From assembly GCA_019054805.1 (NCBI GenBank), contig JAHQIY010000005.1, positions 3,331,501 through 3,395,500 on the forward strand: a stretch of DNA of 64,000 nt, given 5' to 3'. The notes beneath the pieces were generated by a model. The model was not told where the DNA came from, ran no database searches, and was given only the letters and a program-made list of their open reading frames with translations. Below, piece after piece: positions 27,083-39,500 of the stretch (its first letter is position 1; the number at the start of each line of letters is the position of its first letter). A program made the translations under genes and the position numbers. The stretch is from Brachionus manjavacas. Taxonomy: Eukaryota > Rotifera > Eurotatoria > Ploima > Brachionidae.

Positions 27083-28307
27083 TTTTTTTTAAAGTTGAAA
27101 TTAAATAAATAAATCTAAATTTTAGAACTTTTACAATGAAAAATTTGTTTATGAAAAAATGTAATAATTTTAAGTTAAAAAATTTTGAAATTCGTAGATA
27201 AAAATAGTAACGTGATTTTGAATTATCATACTGGTCTTTTTAATATTTTAATTTAATGCAACACCTTTTTCGCAAATAGTTATTTTTACAGAATTTGATA
27301 TCAAAATTGATAGTGTAAGCTGTATTTAGTAAGATATCTGCATCAATATGGTGCTTTCAAAAATTTACCATAAATTTACTTTTTTTTCTACTCGATCAAT
27401 TATTAGCTTTTTTATCAGCATTCAGCATCTAGAATTAAAAAAAATCTGAAAAATTATTATGAAAATTAGCATAAAAAGATTTGGATGGGAATTACCCTTT
27501 GTCATAAAAAATAGTATTGTTGAACAAATGTAAACATTATTTAAATTAACGAATGATACATAACGATTTTTATTTGATTCTAAATAAATTTGAATTCGTT
27601 GATAAAAAGAAAGATAAATTTTAGATCGTACTTGAGAAAAAGTTATTTTGAATAAAAAATTTAAAAGTTTTTAATGATCACCAAATTGAACACTTAAAAG
27701 AGAGCTTCTAAAAATTAACTTAGCTAAATTTAAAATAAAATCTTTGTTCTATTAATAGTATTTAATATGGGATAAATTTAATCACTTATTTTATCATGGT
27801 ATAATTTATTAATTAAAGAATGAGCAATTTAAGTACATGATGATTTTTTAATTAAACAAAATTAATTTTGACTCTCTTTAGAAAAATAAGTGCTTTTAAT
27901 TAATTTTTATTTTTATTAAATTCGATTCCATAAATATATTGAAATTAAATATACAAGGAAATTTTTTTTTCAAATAATCTTTTAATTTTGTTCAAATGTT
28001 AAGATTTTTTATTTTAGAGATCTCAATTGTAGTCTTTATTTTATAAAATTAGAAAACAAAAAAAACTGATAATGTGACAATTTTAAATTTTTATTCCCTT
28101 TTTTCTAAATCAAAAAATCAAAAGCTTGTTTGAAAAAAAATAGATTACACACATACACATATAATATTATTTTTACTTACTATTACTAGGGCCATTAGTT
28201 GATTCTTTATTAATGTTCTTATATAGAATAAAGGCTAAGCTGTCACTAATTTTAATTATTTTATATTTAATTAGTCCAAATTTTTTAAAAAATTCAAAAA
28301 ATTTTAA

Positions 28308-28360
28308 TTCTTTTTTAATATTTTTTATGATATCATATCATAAAAAATATTAAAAAAGAA
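28308..28360. repeat. 53-bp palindrome, 26-bp perfect arms
   Basis: Left arm 28308-28333 and right arm 28335-28360 are exact reverse complements around a single C at 28334; the arms begin 'TTCTTTTTTAATATT' and meet at 'GATATCATATC'. Beyond the perfect arms the flanks stay partly complementary for another 20 or so bases on each side. A perfect 26-bp arm with a one-base centre is well beyond what short AT-rich words give by chance. It could be a foldback transposon tip, a cruciform or a hairpin in a long 5' UTR. Confidence 0.8.
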
Positions 28361-30400
28361 TTAAATGATTGAAATTTTTCATGCTGTTACACCTGTTGTC
28401 ACAAACTTTCAATTTTTACTTTATACTATTTCTATTTTTCTTGTATTTTTAGTTTGTGTTTATTTTTAATTGTGTCTTAAACTAACTCATAATTAAATCA
28501 ACTGTTTTATTTTTGTCTTATTATTACAATAGAAAAAGAAACTTTATAAACTAATTATTTTAAACTTTATTATCAATAAACGGATGCTGTCTCTTGATGA
28601 CACAAGTCAGCTGGCCACATCGAAGATTAAAAAAAATTAAATTTTTAAGGTCGATTTGGTATACTGAATCAATATTAACCAAACCGACTGTTATAATATG
28701 CTTTGCACCACTCACTGTCTTAAAGTAATGCTTAAATTTTTCTTACTTCGCACTTGTTAACTTTACTATTTTAAGCAAGAATAAAAATAAGATATATTTT
28801 CTTTAAAAAAGTGTTTAAGTCGACTTTGATTTTTTACAAGATCATAATTTTCAAATGGCTAGAAAATCAGAATTTAGGTAAAAAAACTCAAAAAATAAAA
28901 AAAATATAAAAATTTTATAGATTAATTTATAAAAATGAGCTTCTTTTTTCTATCATTATAAACGTTTAAAACAATTTAAAACTCAAAACTCGAACAAATT
29001 AATCTATTGAAACTGAAAAATCTTTTTGATTCATAAAATCAAAATGATAACAAAAATCAGTGAATATTAAATATTTGTGAAAGTGTTTTTCATATTAAAT
29101 TAATAAAAATTATTTAAAATTTAAAAAGATAAAAATGACAAAAAGTTGAATTTTTTAAAAAAAATTGCCCCAATTTACTTCAGTTCTGATTTTAAATATC
29201 AAAATTTCCATTCGGTTGAAAGAATTTTAAAAGTCTAGTTTAATTTAAAAACAAAACAAAGAAACCATTGAAATCAAAAATTATAACATTGAATAACATT
29301 AAATAAAATAAATTTCAATTTGTTAAGACTTGTATCTTTTACTATCAAACTCATAATATTATAATAAAATCCGTGCATAAACTGAAAAATTGAAATCTTT
29401 AATGTAAAAATGAGAATAGTTAAAATGAGAGAATGCTGGCTATTAAAAAATTATCATTCTTTTGATGCCAAAAAAACATTTGTCTAAATCAAAAACTTAT
29501 TTATTCTTGCAATTAGCAGAAAATAATTTAAAAAGAAAGTAAAAATTTTTAAATTTAAAATGAATTTTTTTTGAGAAAAATTCAAAATTTTAACTTTAAA
29601 TTTTAATTTCTTAGGTATAAACTTTAAAGAGAATTACCAAATCGGACAAATGGAAGCTATGAGATAAAATTCGACTTTTTTGCATCACACACTAATACTC
29701 AAGTAATTTTTAAAAATTAGTTAAATTTTGGACTTTCGATGTAAACATCATGATTTTTTTTGATCTATAATTTTAATCGGAAAAACTACTCATAAAAAGA
29801 TATTGTAGGTTTTTTTTGTTTTTCTCTGAATTTAGTGTTAATACGAAAGAACGGAATTAAGAAAAAAACTAAATTTTATCATGATTGAAAAAACAAACTT
29901 TTAAAAAGAATTTATTTGATGATTAAGCTAGTAATAGTAGCTATAGAATAATCAATTAAAAAAAAAGTTATAAACTAAACATTTTTCAAGACAAAACAAA
30001 ATTCTAAAAATCATCGGTATTTTAAAATTTAAATAAATAAAAATTTAATTAAAAATAAAGCTTTTATTTAGGTTACAAATTCATCGTTGGAATTGAAAAA
30101 TTTAATTAATACAAAATTTATTATATGATATTTTGATATTTAATATTATGATGAATTTTTTTTCTATAATTTGATTCTATATTAGTTGAATTTTAATATT
30201 TCCTTAATCTTATTGTCTTATCAAAATTCGGAGGCTTTTTCAAGAGAAAATTTAATTTTATTCCTAAAGATGATCGTTTTGTCATTTGAATAGTTTGTTT
30301 GCAAGTATTTACAGGCATAAGACAATATTTATGTCGAGATGCGCTTAGAATCATAATTTAGCATGAATTTTGGAAACGAACAGAGAACAGATCGCAAAAA

Positions 30401-30414
30401 CTCACGCCCGTGAG
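30401..30414. promoter_or_regulatory. Short GC-rich palindrome upstream of KMT2
   Basis: 'CTCACG' and 'CGTGAG' face each other across two bases (CC) in a locally GC-richer patch, about 140 bp before the KMT2 start codon. The half site 'CACG' is the core of many bHLH/E-box-like sites. Candidate regulatory site only; one occurrence and no comparison. Confidence 0.25.
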
Positions 30415-30551
30415 ATACATCATAATAATATTTACTCACTCTCACTTCATAACGAACAAAACAAAGTTAATCTTAAAGAACAAAATTTACAAAACCTTAC
30501 AAATAATTTATTTAGCATGAGAATTCGAGATTGAATCAATAGCATTTTACA

Positions 30552-33500
30552 ATGAGTAATGAAACAAATAGTTCTCAAAATGAATTTGACATGGACACTA
30601 GCGTTCGCAGCGAGCTGAATCTAATCGATAACTTGGAACTCGATGAAATCAAAGACTATCTAAACGAGCCAGACTCGTCCAAAATCGCGTCAGATTTTGT
30701 TCACATGGACAGTTTGGACAAAAAGTTGGATGCTAGAAAAAAATCCACCCGAAAAAAACGATACAAATTTACGCATTTATCGCGTAGTCAACGATTGCGT
30801 ATTCAAACCAGGCGTTTGAACAAACAGACGACTGAAGTCACTGAAAACTCAAGTGTCCAAGTCAATGAATCGAATGAAAACTCGAACGACGAGTCCAACG
30901 AGAGCAATGACGAGTCAGACGAGGTAGATGAGGACCTCACGACTAACCAGTATTTAATACAAGGAAAACAAATCGAACTAAATAGGTCTGATTACAACAA
31001 ATATATAGTTCATGGTAAATGGAGACCAGCCGAGTTTTTCCGACTCAAGCAATTAGGTACTTAGACATTGTTTACTTGAAAACAAAAATACTCAAGTTTT
31101 TATTCACTTAGATACTTCAACAAAATGCGAATTTTGTAGCTTCAAGTCAAAGACCCACATTGAAAATCATTCAATTTGCTACCATTGTCGCAATTTTGCC
31201 CATGTGTCTCTGATCAAACATCACATGTTTGTCTGCAAGGATAATAATCGAGGACCTAATCGTGAGTGAATTTATATCGATTCTTTTCATATAATTTTTT
31301 TTTATTTACACAACGCTTTTTTTAAATCTGTTCAGCTTTGGTCTTGTAAAATAGCTTTTAGTAAAGAATTTTTTGGGCCAAAATAGTCATAATTTTTTTT
31401 TTAGAAATTAAGCTAATTTAATAATAAACAAAATTATAAATAAAGAAAAATAGGCTAGATTTTTTCTACCGTTTCTTGTCCCAATTTTTAATTGATCCAT
31501 TTGCAAGCTTTCATTATCTGTCGGAACATTCTTGACTTTCCACAAGTTTTGATAATTCATCGAAACGGGAGAATCTAGTTACCAAATTCGTAATGGCAGA
31601 CTAAATTTTTTTTGTCATATTTTATTAGATATTAGTGAGCTGATCAAGAATTTAACTAAATTTATCTTATTTTAAATCTCTTCTCATGTCCAATTATACA
31701 AAAAGAAATAAAGGCTGCATCCACGAGGAACCAAGTATTCCTTAAAACAAAAACAGCAATCTGCACAATTCTTAAATTTTTTTGAGATAAAGTTTAAAAT
31801 GAAACTTTTGTCTTATCAAAGTATCAATCATCGATTTTTTTTATCTTAACAGGAATTAATCAATTTATGGACTATTGGGTCTTGAAAAAATGGTGATCAA
31901 CCAAAAGAAAAAAAACTGATGGTCATAAATGACAAGCCTTTATTAAAAATCCATTTGCTTTTATATACTGTTTGAGAAGGTTCTAATAAGGCTTCTTGAT
32001 ACCTAATGGACAGATATTAACCTGATGCAAATTCAATGCTGCTCGGTTTATCACTAGAGTTTCAATCTATAGCATTGATTGTGACTTAATTATTGTTTCC
32101 TAATCTGAATCTTCATTAGCATCGACAGCATCTTGACAGTTTGATTCAGAGTATTTAAAGTCTAACACATCAGAGAATCAATGAATACTCGTTGAATAAA
32201 TCAAATTTTTTTTAATATCCTGGTTATCAGAATTTTTAATAAGTTGATCAATAATGATCATATTCTGTGTGTTATGAAATTTTGTAAATCATTTGATCAC
32301 ATGTTCCCTAAAAATTTGCAATGGTGTTCAAGTGTTCGTTGTTTTTCGAAATGACCGGATTTTTGATACATTATCAACTTCTGATGGAGTTTGAACTTGA
32401 TAATTTTATGAAAACAATAAAATACGTTTTCTCAATATATAGTTTTTTTAATAATTTATTTAGAACAAAAAATGGAAAAAATGAGGACTGTTTAAATCTG
32501 TGTTTTTTTCGAACTAATGCAATCTAACGGGGAACTGTCTTTTTATTCGTGCCTTTATTGGTATTCAGAAAAAAGCTTTTCATCAAAAAATGGTCATAAA
32601 AAAATTGAGTCTGATAAAAAAGATTTTTATTCATTTAATTTTAGCTCGAAAGCAAAGTTAAAAAAAAGGCAAAACTATTACGGTTCAGTTTTGCCTTTTT
32701 TTGTTACCCTTAAAAAATATAAATTTATTTATTTTTTATCATTTCATCAATATCTATTTACTATTCGAACTAGACTTAACATTTGAATAATTTTTTTAAA
32801 CTGCCAAAATACATGGACAGTTATTTCTTTTTTGGTAATAAAGACAGTAGGTTGAAAATTGTAAAATTTTATTCAAATCAAGTCAGATTTTTTTAATCGC
32901 TTTATTAAATTAGTGATTAAAAAAATTAATTTGGTCTGAATCAAAACGCGATACACAATTCTAAGTAAAATATTTGTGTACTTTTAAACAGTTCAAAAAT
33001 CTATTATATAACTTAAGAAAATTGCACCAACTTTTTAAAAAAATTAAAATTTCAATAAAACTACAATAAATAAATTCCAAAATATTTTTTTTTTAGAGCG
33101 ATGTAAATTCAAGCGCTTGAATAACACCACCCTACAAGCCCAAGATCCGGACAAAATCTATTGCCGATTTTGCCATTTCAGTCTTATTTTAGACACTTTG
33201 CCGAGTCTAAACAGACTTCAAAAGTACTTAGTTCAATTTGTAAATAACCGTGTCATATACGTAAATTCATCATCTAAAAAAACAATGCTGTGGAAGACTA
33301 GGCTAGATTTAAATAAGAATGAGCCAAATGCAGTGCGACCACCACCTCCTCCACCAGTAGTTCCAAAGATTGTCGAAAAACCAGTCAGGAAACCAGTAGA
33401 ACCACCGAAATCATTAGTCGACAAAGAGAACAAGCCTGCAAATGTTTTAAATGAATCTCTTGATTTAAATTACGATGATCGTCCGCTTAAAGGTCCCCGG

Positions 33501-36500
33501 GTAAAACATGTGTCCCGCAGTCGACCCTTGTACCTTCAACCACTCGACCACAATCAAAAAAAAACCAACCGCATCAAATTTTACGATGAACTCAAGGCCA
33601 TAAATCAAGACAAAGAATCGGTCTTTATAACTTGGCAGTCGTTTACCAGCGATCTTAAGAACGAATTTACCCTAAGTGCTCTGCCGGAAAAATTCAAGGC
33701 CAGTCTGTACACAACGTATGAGTTCAAGTTTTTGGAAGCCGGTAAAGCAAAAAATTTAAATGAAGTTTTGATAAGCAGCGAGCAGAGTGGAAGGAAAAAT
33801 GACGCCTCAGTTGAAAAAGGTGAAGAGAGACCATTTAGGGCTAAAATAAGAAAAACTGGTCCTAGAGTTGAAGATCAAACGAGTGCTTTAAAAACAGTAT
33901 TTGATTGGGATGACTACTTTGAGCGTAATCATCGAATTTCATCTAATCAAAACTTTCGTCTATCATGTCTTAACCAAAATGGCAAAGATACTTATGTGCC
34001 AAAAAATATGAGTCTGATCAAAGCCACTTCTCAATTCGACTACGATTCTACAAGTTCAAAGCGGTTTTCTTGCAAATTAAACAGTTACAAAGATCGCTTT
34101 CAGTTTAACTTAGACTCGTTGAATGATAAACTAAAAGAATCAATAAATCAATTAAACACCGATTTGGCCTCAAATGACAAAAATAATAACACGACTTTAA
34201 GCTCTAATAAAAATATCCTAATAAATTCGAATGATTTTTTTCAAACAAGTTCAACAATCAATGCAAATGCCAATTCGTCGAATACAGGCGCAATACCCTT
34301 TCCCTTTGTCATACCTGACTATCTTGTTTGGGATAATAATGTAAGAATATTTTTTTTAAATTTTTGAATCCAAAATTTTTTTTAAAAACTCCTTTTCAAA
34401 TTTTTTGGCTTGTGGAATTCAGTTCTATACATCAGACTAAAATCATTAATAAAAAATTCAATAGATTTATTTCTATTAGTTCTAAATTAGTTCTATGAAT
34501 TCAACATGATGTAACATGTAGGGTTGCATCAACCGTCAAAGCCTGCTAAACTCAAATAATTTGGCAGGAATTGAATTAGAAAATAACGTAGTGCAATTTG
34601 CAGAGGTTTTGCACTTCATTAGGAAACTTTGACAGGTGATAAAACTATGTATTTTTAGCATGCTGCATTTACAAAAATAATCTTGAACTAATAGAAATTA
34701 GGATATTTAGATTTTTATAATTTTTTTCTGTTCTTTTGTACTGAATTTGAAAAATTTATGGTTTCTACAAATTACTTTAAGAAAAATTTTGAATCTGATT
34801 AATAAAAATCTTTGCTGTGTTGCAGCCAATTTTGAATTAAAGATATAACAACAAAATGGTGCTTCGAATCGGAAGCTTGAAATTGATGATCAATTCATAA
34901 CATCATTTCAATTCAAAGAGTTTAGGTATAAAATTAATCTTTGAAAAAATTTAAATAATTTAAATGAAGCATGCTTTATTAAAATTAAAAATAGTTTAAA
35001 AAAAATATTTTCTCAATCCATTGATAAATCCGATTTTTAAATTAAAGTGTATTTACTCAATTTTATTTTTAAATTTACATAACATTTAAAGCATGTTACA
35101 TTAAAATTATTTAGATTTTTTCAAATATTAATTTTAACATCTAATAATTAACTCTTTGAATAGAAAAGATTAAGTGTGAAAAAAAAAGTGTGAAAAATAA
35201 ATTTAGTGAAAATCTATATTTTAATGATTATGGTACCCCTAATTGCAGAAATCAGAAACATTAGAAATTCGCAATTGGGTTAAAAGATTTCTATTTTTTT
35301 TAATAAAAGATGTCTCGTCCAAATGAAAATTTATTAATCATGAACCAAATTTTTATTTAAGTCTTTTTTAAAGAATTTGATTCAGCTAAAGGAAGCATCT
35401 TTTTAAACGGTTTGATTGGCATTTTTATTTAAAAAATTTATCTTTAAAAAAAAATGACTGTTTTAAAAATTTTAATTTTTGAGTTTTTTTTCCAAAGGCT
35501 GGATAGACAGATAAATGAATTAGATTTATTTAATAATTTGAAAATTGGAATATTAAATTATGAGTTAAAATTTTAAACAATATCTGATGAATAGCAATTT
35601 TTTTTACTGGAAAATGAAAAAAAATTCAAATTCAAGACTAATCATGGATAATAAAAATTTTTTTGCCTTTTTTCTAAATGCGATTTTTATTAAATATACA
35701 AAAAACAATATATAGTAAATGAGCCTAACCGGGTGACCTATTTTTTTTTATTGCATAAAACGATCCCATTTTGTTCGAAAACTCCAAAAATTGTCACCGA
35801 ATTAGGCCTATTTTTTTGACTCACCCATTTACCTCCTGCGGTTAATTATGTTAGGGCTAATAGGGATAATTGGGTTAACCGAAATACCCCGAAAACCATA
35901 TATATTTTGCCCCAAAACTAACCTCTTTTCCAGAATATTCACCGAATTCACCCAATTAGCCCGATAATAATTAAAAAAAGGATTTTAAGTGTTATTTTTA
36001 AAAATATAAATATTTAAAATATTCTTTATTATTATTCTTTTAAATATACGCTAAAACATAACTATTTAGAAAAAAATCTAAACGAATTATTAACCAATTC
36101 AAAATAAATTTTATGTTTGATTTTTTTCTAGTTAAAAAGATTAGTTAAAAAGATCTGTCTCGGAATGTTGTATAAATTTAAAGCTTGAGTAGTGTTCAAT
36201 TTTTTTCAAAAACATCTTTTTTTGCGTTTTCAAGATCTTCCATCGAATACTTTTTTTTTAACTTCTTTTTGTTTGTTCTGATTCATTTTCATAAAATATT
36301 GACGATTATTGACAATACAGAATGAATATTTTTATCAAATAAAATAAAATTATTTTTGTAAAAACAGGAGAAACAAAATTTTAAATTTTTCATAAAAAAA
36401 AGTTATTGTGATCATTTTTGTCCTTTCAGTCTAATTATGTTAAATATTTTATTTTTAGGGGTAAATGGGTGGGATTTTGGGTGTATTGAGGTGGTACCTC

Positions 36501-39500
36501 ATTAACCTCTTAACCTATAAAAAATAAAAATATTAGACAACGGACCCATCGGCTCTTAAAATTCTAGTAAAATTATTTTCTCCTAATTAAGACCCACTGA
36601 AAACGATAAGCAAATAAGGTCAGTTCAAACTTGTTCCGTCATCGGATCAAAAATTGTCAAACATAATTACTAATTTGAGAAATTCTACCGAATAAGCCGA
36701 AAAAAAACTTTGAATTAAAAAAAAAAGGTTTAAAAATTTTTAAAAAATATTTCAAATATATATTTGGATTCCTCTCTTCAAGATCTACAAGAATATGTGG
36801 GTTGTTTAAAAAAATAATAAAACAACTGATATATTTCGGTTTTTCAAATTACGTCACCGAATTTACATTAAATACATTTAGACTGTTACCATAGTTAATT
36901 CGTGATTTAAAAATTTTCGATTAATTTTTAATTAACTGATTTTAAGATTATTAACAAATATAGAGACATTCCTGTAACTGGCTTCTCAGTAATATCATAT
37001 TCACCATATTCAATCAAGTCACTTTGCTTCTTATGCGGTTCGACACCAGAAAATGATAATAAAGTAAAAACAATTTAATTTAAAATTAAAAAAAAGCTTT
37101 CTAAATTTAATTAGTTTTATTATTGCACCGTATGTTGCGAACCGTATCATGAATTTTGTCTAGAAGATTATCAAAAACCAAAACCGAACAGTGTTCTCCT
37201 AGATTGGCTCTGTCCATGTTGTAAATATTGTGAAATATGCCATTTGATAACTGATGACGTAATCTTATAAGTAAAAATAAAAATTTTGCTCTCTACCATA
37301 TTTGATTCTTTAGCTTCAATTTTGCTACAAATGTGGAGATGGCTACCATTTCGATTGTCTCAAAAAGTCATCTTACCCCCGCAGATTAACCAAAAAAAGA
37401 AAACAATGGCTATGCTTTAAATGCTTCGAATGTAAAATATGTTTTACTAAGAATGCTTTTTACGACAAAAAATCTTATAGCCGAATGAACAACTACGATT
37501 ATAGCTCTTGTTTTAAATGCTACGAAAAATATCAATTAGGTAATTTTATCCCAAGGAAAAAAATTTTAAATCTTTAATTATTATTAATTAGAAAAACCTT
37601 TCAAATGTTGTAATCTTATGTTTAATGACTGTATTCAAGAAAAAGAAAAGCTTGATATCTACAAATATATTTACCAGTGTCGCACTTGTTTGAATTATTT
37701 TCACTATCATTGCCTCGGTCTATCAAGTAAATGAAAAAAAAATACAAAATATTTAAAACATTATGTTCTTCTTTTAAGAAATAGACATTGATCTGCTTCT
37801 TTTGAATGGTTTAAGACCAGAATGCAAGTCTTGTGACAGTGAACCTAATTCACTTAAGCAACAAATAAGTTTATTTAAAGCAAACATATTCAATGATATA
37901 GTTTCATCTGTACAAGACAACCCGGCATGTGCTTTTACCGAAGATCTAGTCGAGTCAATAAATGATTTTTTTATTCAATTAAAAACTGGAATAGAGAATA
38001 ACGATGAGCAGTTGAGGCTGAAATTAATTCAAAAAATAGAGACCAGACATAGTTGGCTATTAGATTACATGAACGAAAGTGAGTTGGGTATTAAACCTAA
38101 GGAAAAAGAGAGCACGGAACCGGAAATAGAAAAAATGGAAGTAATCGAACAAAATGAATCTGTAGAAATGAGAGTAAAAAGTGATCAAGAAATACAAAAA
38201 GAGCAGATGCTTTTGGAAGAGACAAAAAAGAATTTTATCTTTAGTGATCTTGTGAAAGTGCCCCACGAAGACCATACGTATTCAATTGCATCAAATTCAA
38301 TAGCTCTTGCACTGCAGGCTTCAGATATATTTGATGAAAATTTAACTTTAGAAAAGCTTAACTCATTCCTTGAACGCATTAAAGAATGTCAAATGAACCC
38401 AACGCTGCAAAAAATATTTAATGCTCATTTTGCGCCTATTAATGCTCTAAATGCAAACTCCGGTTCAACTGCTGCAACTTCAAAGCCATTCAATAGAAAA
38501 CTAGACAGATTTGAGAAAATCTCTGAGCCTAAAATGGACTTCAACAACTTAGACACAATTAGAACATTTTCAAATGTTAAACACAACGCTGTTGATTGTA
38601 GGGAATGCATGGCATGTCGCCTTATTGGAGATGATGACATTTGTGGCCGTTTAATACCCTTTGATTGCTATTGGATCCATTTAAACTGCTTACTATGGTC
38701 CGATGATGTTCTAATTGATGACAGCATTATTGAACAAATTCTATCTGTTTTTCATAAGACAAAAACGGTAAATATTTATTTTGAAATAAATAAGAATTTT
38801 CTCAATGTATCTATAAGAGCATTTCAGTTTTTAATGTTTATTTTTTGGGTGTAAGTTTGATTTTGGGAAATTTAATTGGAAGTGGATTAGTAAAGAAATT
38901 TATAAACTTTTCTAGAAATTTCTCTTTAAATAAATATGTAGATTTGACCCTTCGTTTCTTTCTTTAAATTTTGTCCCTTCAAATTTAATCTAATAAAAGT
39001 AGCATATATTTTGGTAAACTCATAGGTTTTTAAATCTATAAGTTAACCAAAATATATGTTACTTTAATTAAATTAAAATTATTCAAACAATAGTAATAGA
39101 ATTAAGGTTTGAATTAATTAATAATAATCAATTAAAGTACGCTCGCTTGCTCGATTTTTTAGTTTTATTTCATTAAAACACTTAATATTCGACTAATTAG
39201 TTACAATTAATAAAGCAAAAAAAAATTAATTTTTTTAAATAATCTTACCGATACAAAAATTTATTTGCAAAATTTTGAAATATTATTTTTTTAAAATTTA
39301 AAAGTTTCCTTTTTTTACTAATTTTTTATTAAGTAGACTATGTTTAATCAAAATGTTATTTTCGTGATAATTTTAGGTCTGAATTGATTAAAAAATCAAG
39401 TTTGAAGTAAAAATAAAAATTGCAGCTCTCAGCTCCGTTATTCTCATGAAATTGAATTTTTACCGTTTCAAGCGGCACTGTGTCATTTTAGCAGACTTCA

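Larger units (their letters stand above)
27083..30551. promoter_or_regulatory. Divergent intergenic region between VPS13 and KMT2
   Basis: 3.47 kb between two outward-facing gene starts, so it must hold both promoters. Mostly AT-rich with no supported gene. It contains the 53-bp palindrome at 28308-28360, a weak hairpin at about 28649-28692 (arms 'GTCGATTTGGT' and 'ACCAAACCGAC'), and close to KMT2 a short GC-richer patch at 30380-30420 with the perfect inverted repeat 'CTCACGCCCGTGAG' at 30401-30414, about 140 bp upstream of the KMT2 ATG. No TATA box or initiator can be singled out in such AT-rich DNA. Confidence 0.5.

Noticed and set aside
32321-32786. Two plus-strand open frames in KMT2 intron 2
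   Set aside because: Low-complexity F/K/N/S composition as expected from AT-rich DNA, no motif, inside an intron.
34570-34600. Similarity of 'AAAATAACG' to the 5' part of U12 snRNA
   Set aside because: Only nine bases match; the branch-site-pairing segment and the Sm site of U12 are missing.
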